Assembly: GCA_020629355.1 (NCBI GenBank)
Contig: JAHDDM010000090.1
Coordinates: forward strand, 1 to 5,726
Length of the DNA: 5,726 bases
Origin: Rhodospirillaceae bacterium
GTDB lineage: Bacteria; Pseudomonadota; Alphaproteobacteria; JABSOH01
Direction: 5' to 3'
Positions 5,316 through 5,726 of the stretch are shown in pieces. The notes under the pieces were generated by a model, which was not told where the DNA came from, did no database searches, and saw only the letters and a list, made by a program, of their open reading frames with translations. The position numbers and the translations under genes were made by a program. The number at the start of each line of letters is the position of its first letter. Position 1 is the stretch's first letter.

Positions 5316-5726
5316 TTATTTCGGCCCAAGCATATTTGCTGGCTGTACCCACTGTGCATACTGTTCTGGTGTTAATAGTTCCAGAGCCGTTGCCGCCTCA
5401 AGCAATGTCGTGCCCTCTTTATGGGCTTTTTTGGCAAGCTTGGCAGCATTATCATAGCCAATATGCGGGTTCAGTGCCGTCACCAGCATCAAGGACTGTT
5501 CCATCAACTGTGCAATTCGGGTCTCATTCGCCCGAAGCCCCACAAGGCAATTATCGGTAAAGCTGATCATACCATCCGCCAAAAGGCTGATGGACTGCAA
5601 GAGATTATAAATCATCACGGGCTTAAAGACGTTCAGTTCAAAGTGACCATTACTACCTGCAACGGTAATCGCAGTATGGTTGCCCATGACCTGTGCTGCA
5701 ATCATGGTCAATGCCTCGCATTGGGT
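5316..5726 (-). CDS. fumC: Class II fumarate hydratase, C-terminal part (5' end outside window)
   Basis: The last 136 residues of a protein whose frame runs unbroken to the right edge. The first visible residues, [16 protein letters not shown], follow directly on the fumarase/aspartase signature GSSxMPxKxNP, which lies outside the window. Then come [62 protein letters not shown] and a final [11 protein letters not shown], all close to FumC rather than AspA. FumC is an oxygen-stable, iron-free homotetramer in the cytoplasm that converts fumarate to L-malate in the TCA cycle. The visible region is the C-terminal domain, with no broken frame or missing block. A TTG at 5711 is an internal Leu codon, not the start. 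It converges on the dehydrogenase gene with 20 bp between stops and no clear terminator hairpin in that gap. Argininosuccinate lyase or adenylosuccinate lyase is excluded by the C-terminal motifs. Confidence 0.93.
   Translation of the reverse strand, partial: TQCEALTMIAAQVMGNHTAITVAGSNGHFELNVFKPVMIYNLLQSISLLADGMISFTDNCLVGLRANETRIAQLMEQSLMLVTALNPHIGYDNAAKLAKKAHKEGTTLLEAATALELLTPEQYAQWVQPANMLGPK

Noticed and set aside
5030..5563. Further copies of the repeat arm core: GCTTTACC at 5030-5037 and GGTAAAGC at 5556-5563
   Set aside because: Both encode the conserved Ser-Phe-Thr of the dehydrogenase (ISFTMD) and of fumarase (SFTDN), so the 8-bp match is explained by coding constraint and chance.

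Overview
The window looks like chromosomal DNA of a proteobacterium, most likely an alphaproteobacterium. The pointers are an NrsF/DUF1109-type anti-sigma C-terminus, a Prx5-type peroxiredoxin, a GbcA/CntA-like Rieske oxygenase and a class II fumarase, in DNA of intermediate base composition. This placement rests on gene content only and no closer assignment is justified. There is no rRNA, tRNA, CRISPR array or transposase. Coding density is high and every gap is under 300 bp.

Left part (1-2033, plus strand): the tail of an NrsF-like membrane anti-sigma protein enters from the left edge. After a 79-bp gap come a one-Cys Prx5-type peroxiredoxin (271-765) and, 11 bp later, a PLP-dependent cysteine-desulfurase-like aminotransferase (777-2033). 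The last two are probably one transcription unit. The PLP enzyme has the cofactor-binding residues but a Tyr where classical SufS/CsdA enzymes carry the catalytic Cys.

Middle part (2028-4127, minus strand): a tightly packed three-gene operon reads Rieske non-haem iron oxygenase alpha subunit, then a 72-residue helical protein of unknown function, then a TauE/SafE-family membrane transporter. The genes overlap at both junctions (11 bp, then the 1-bp TGATG type). The transporter gene also overlaps the convergent PLP-enzyme gene by 6 bp. The Rieske enzyme resembles the quaternary-amine branch of its family and would need a separate reductase, which is not in the window.

Right part (4128-5726): a 220-bp divergent intergenic region holds an AT-rich stretch next to the Rieske gene and, next to the plus-strand gene, an unusual three-armed repeat (4233-4332). 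Its middle arm can pair with either outer arm, and it encloses a GC-rich hairpin containing GCGAAGC units. Downstream lies a beta-hydroxyacid dehydrogenase (4348-5295, 3-hydroxyisobutyrate dehydrogenase family). Convergent to it, 20 bp away, is the C-terminal part of class II fumarase (fumC), which runs off the right edge.

I found no clearly new multi-gene system. The items most worth a second look are the three-armed repeat, the overlapping Rieske/small protein/TauE operon and the PLP enzyme with the altered active-site loop.
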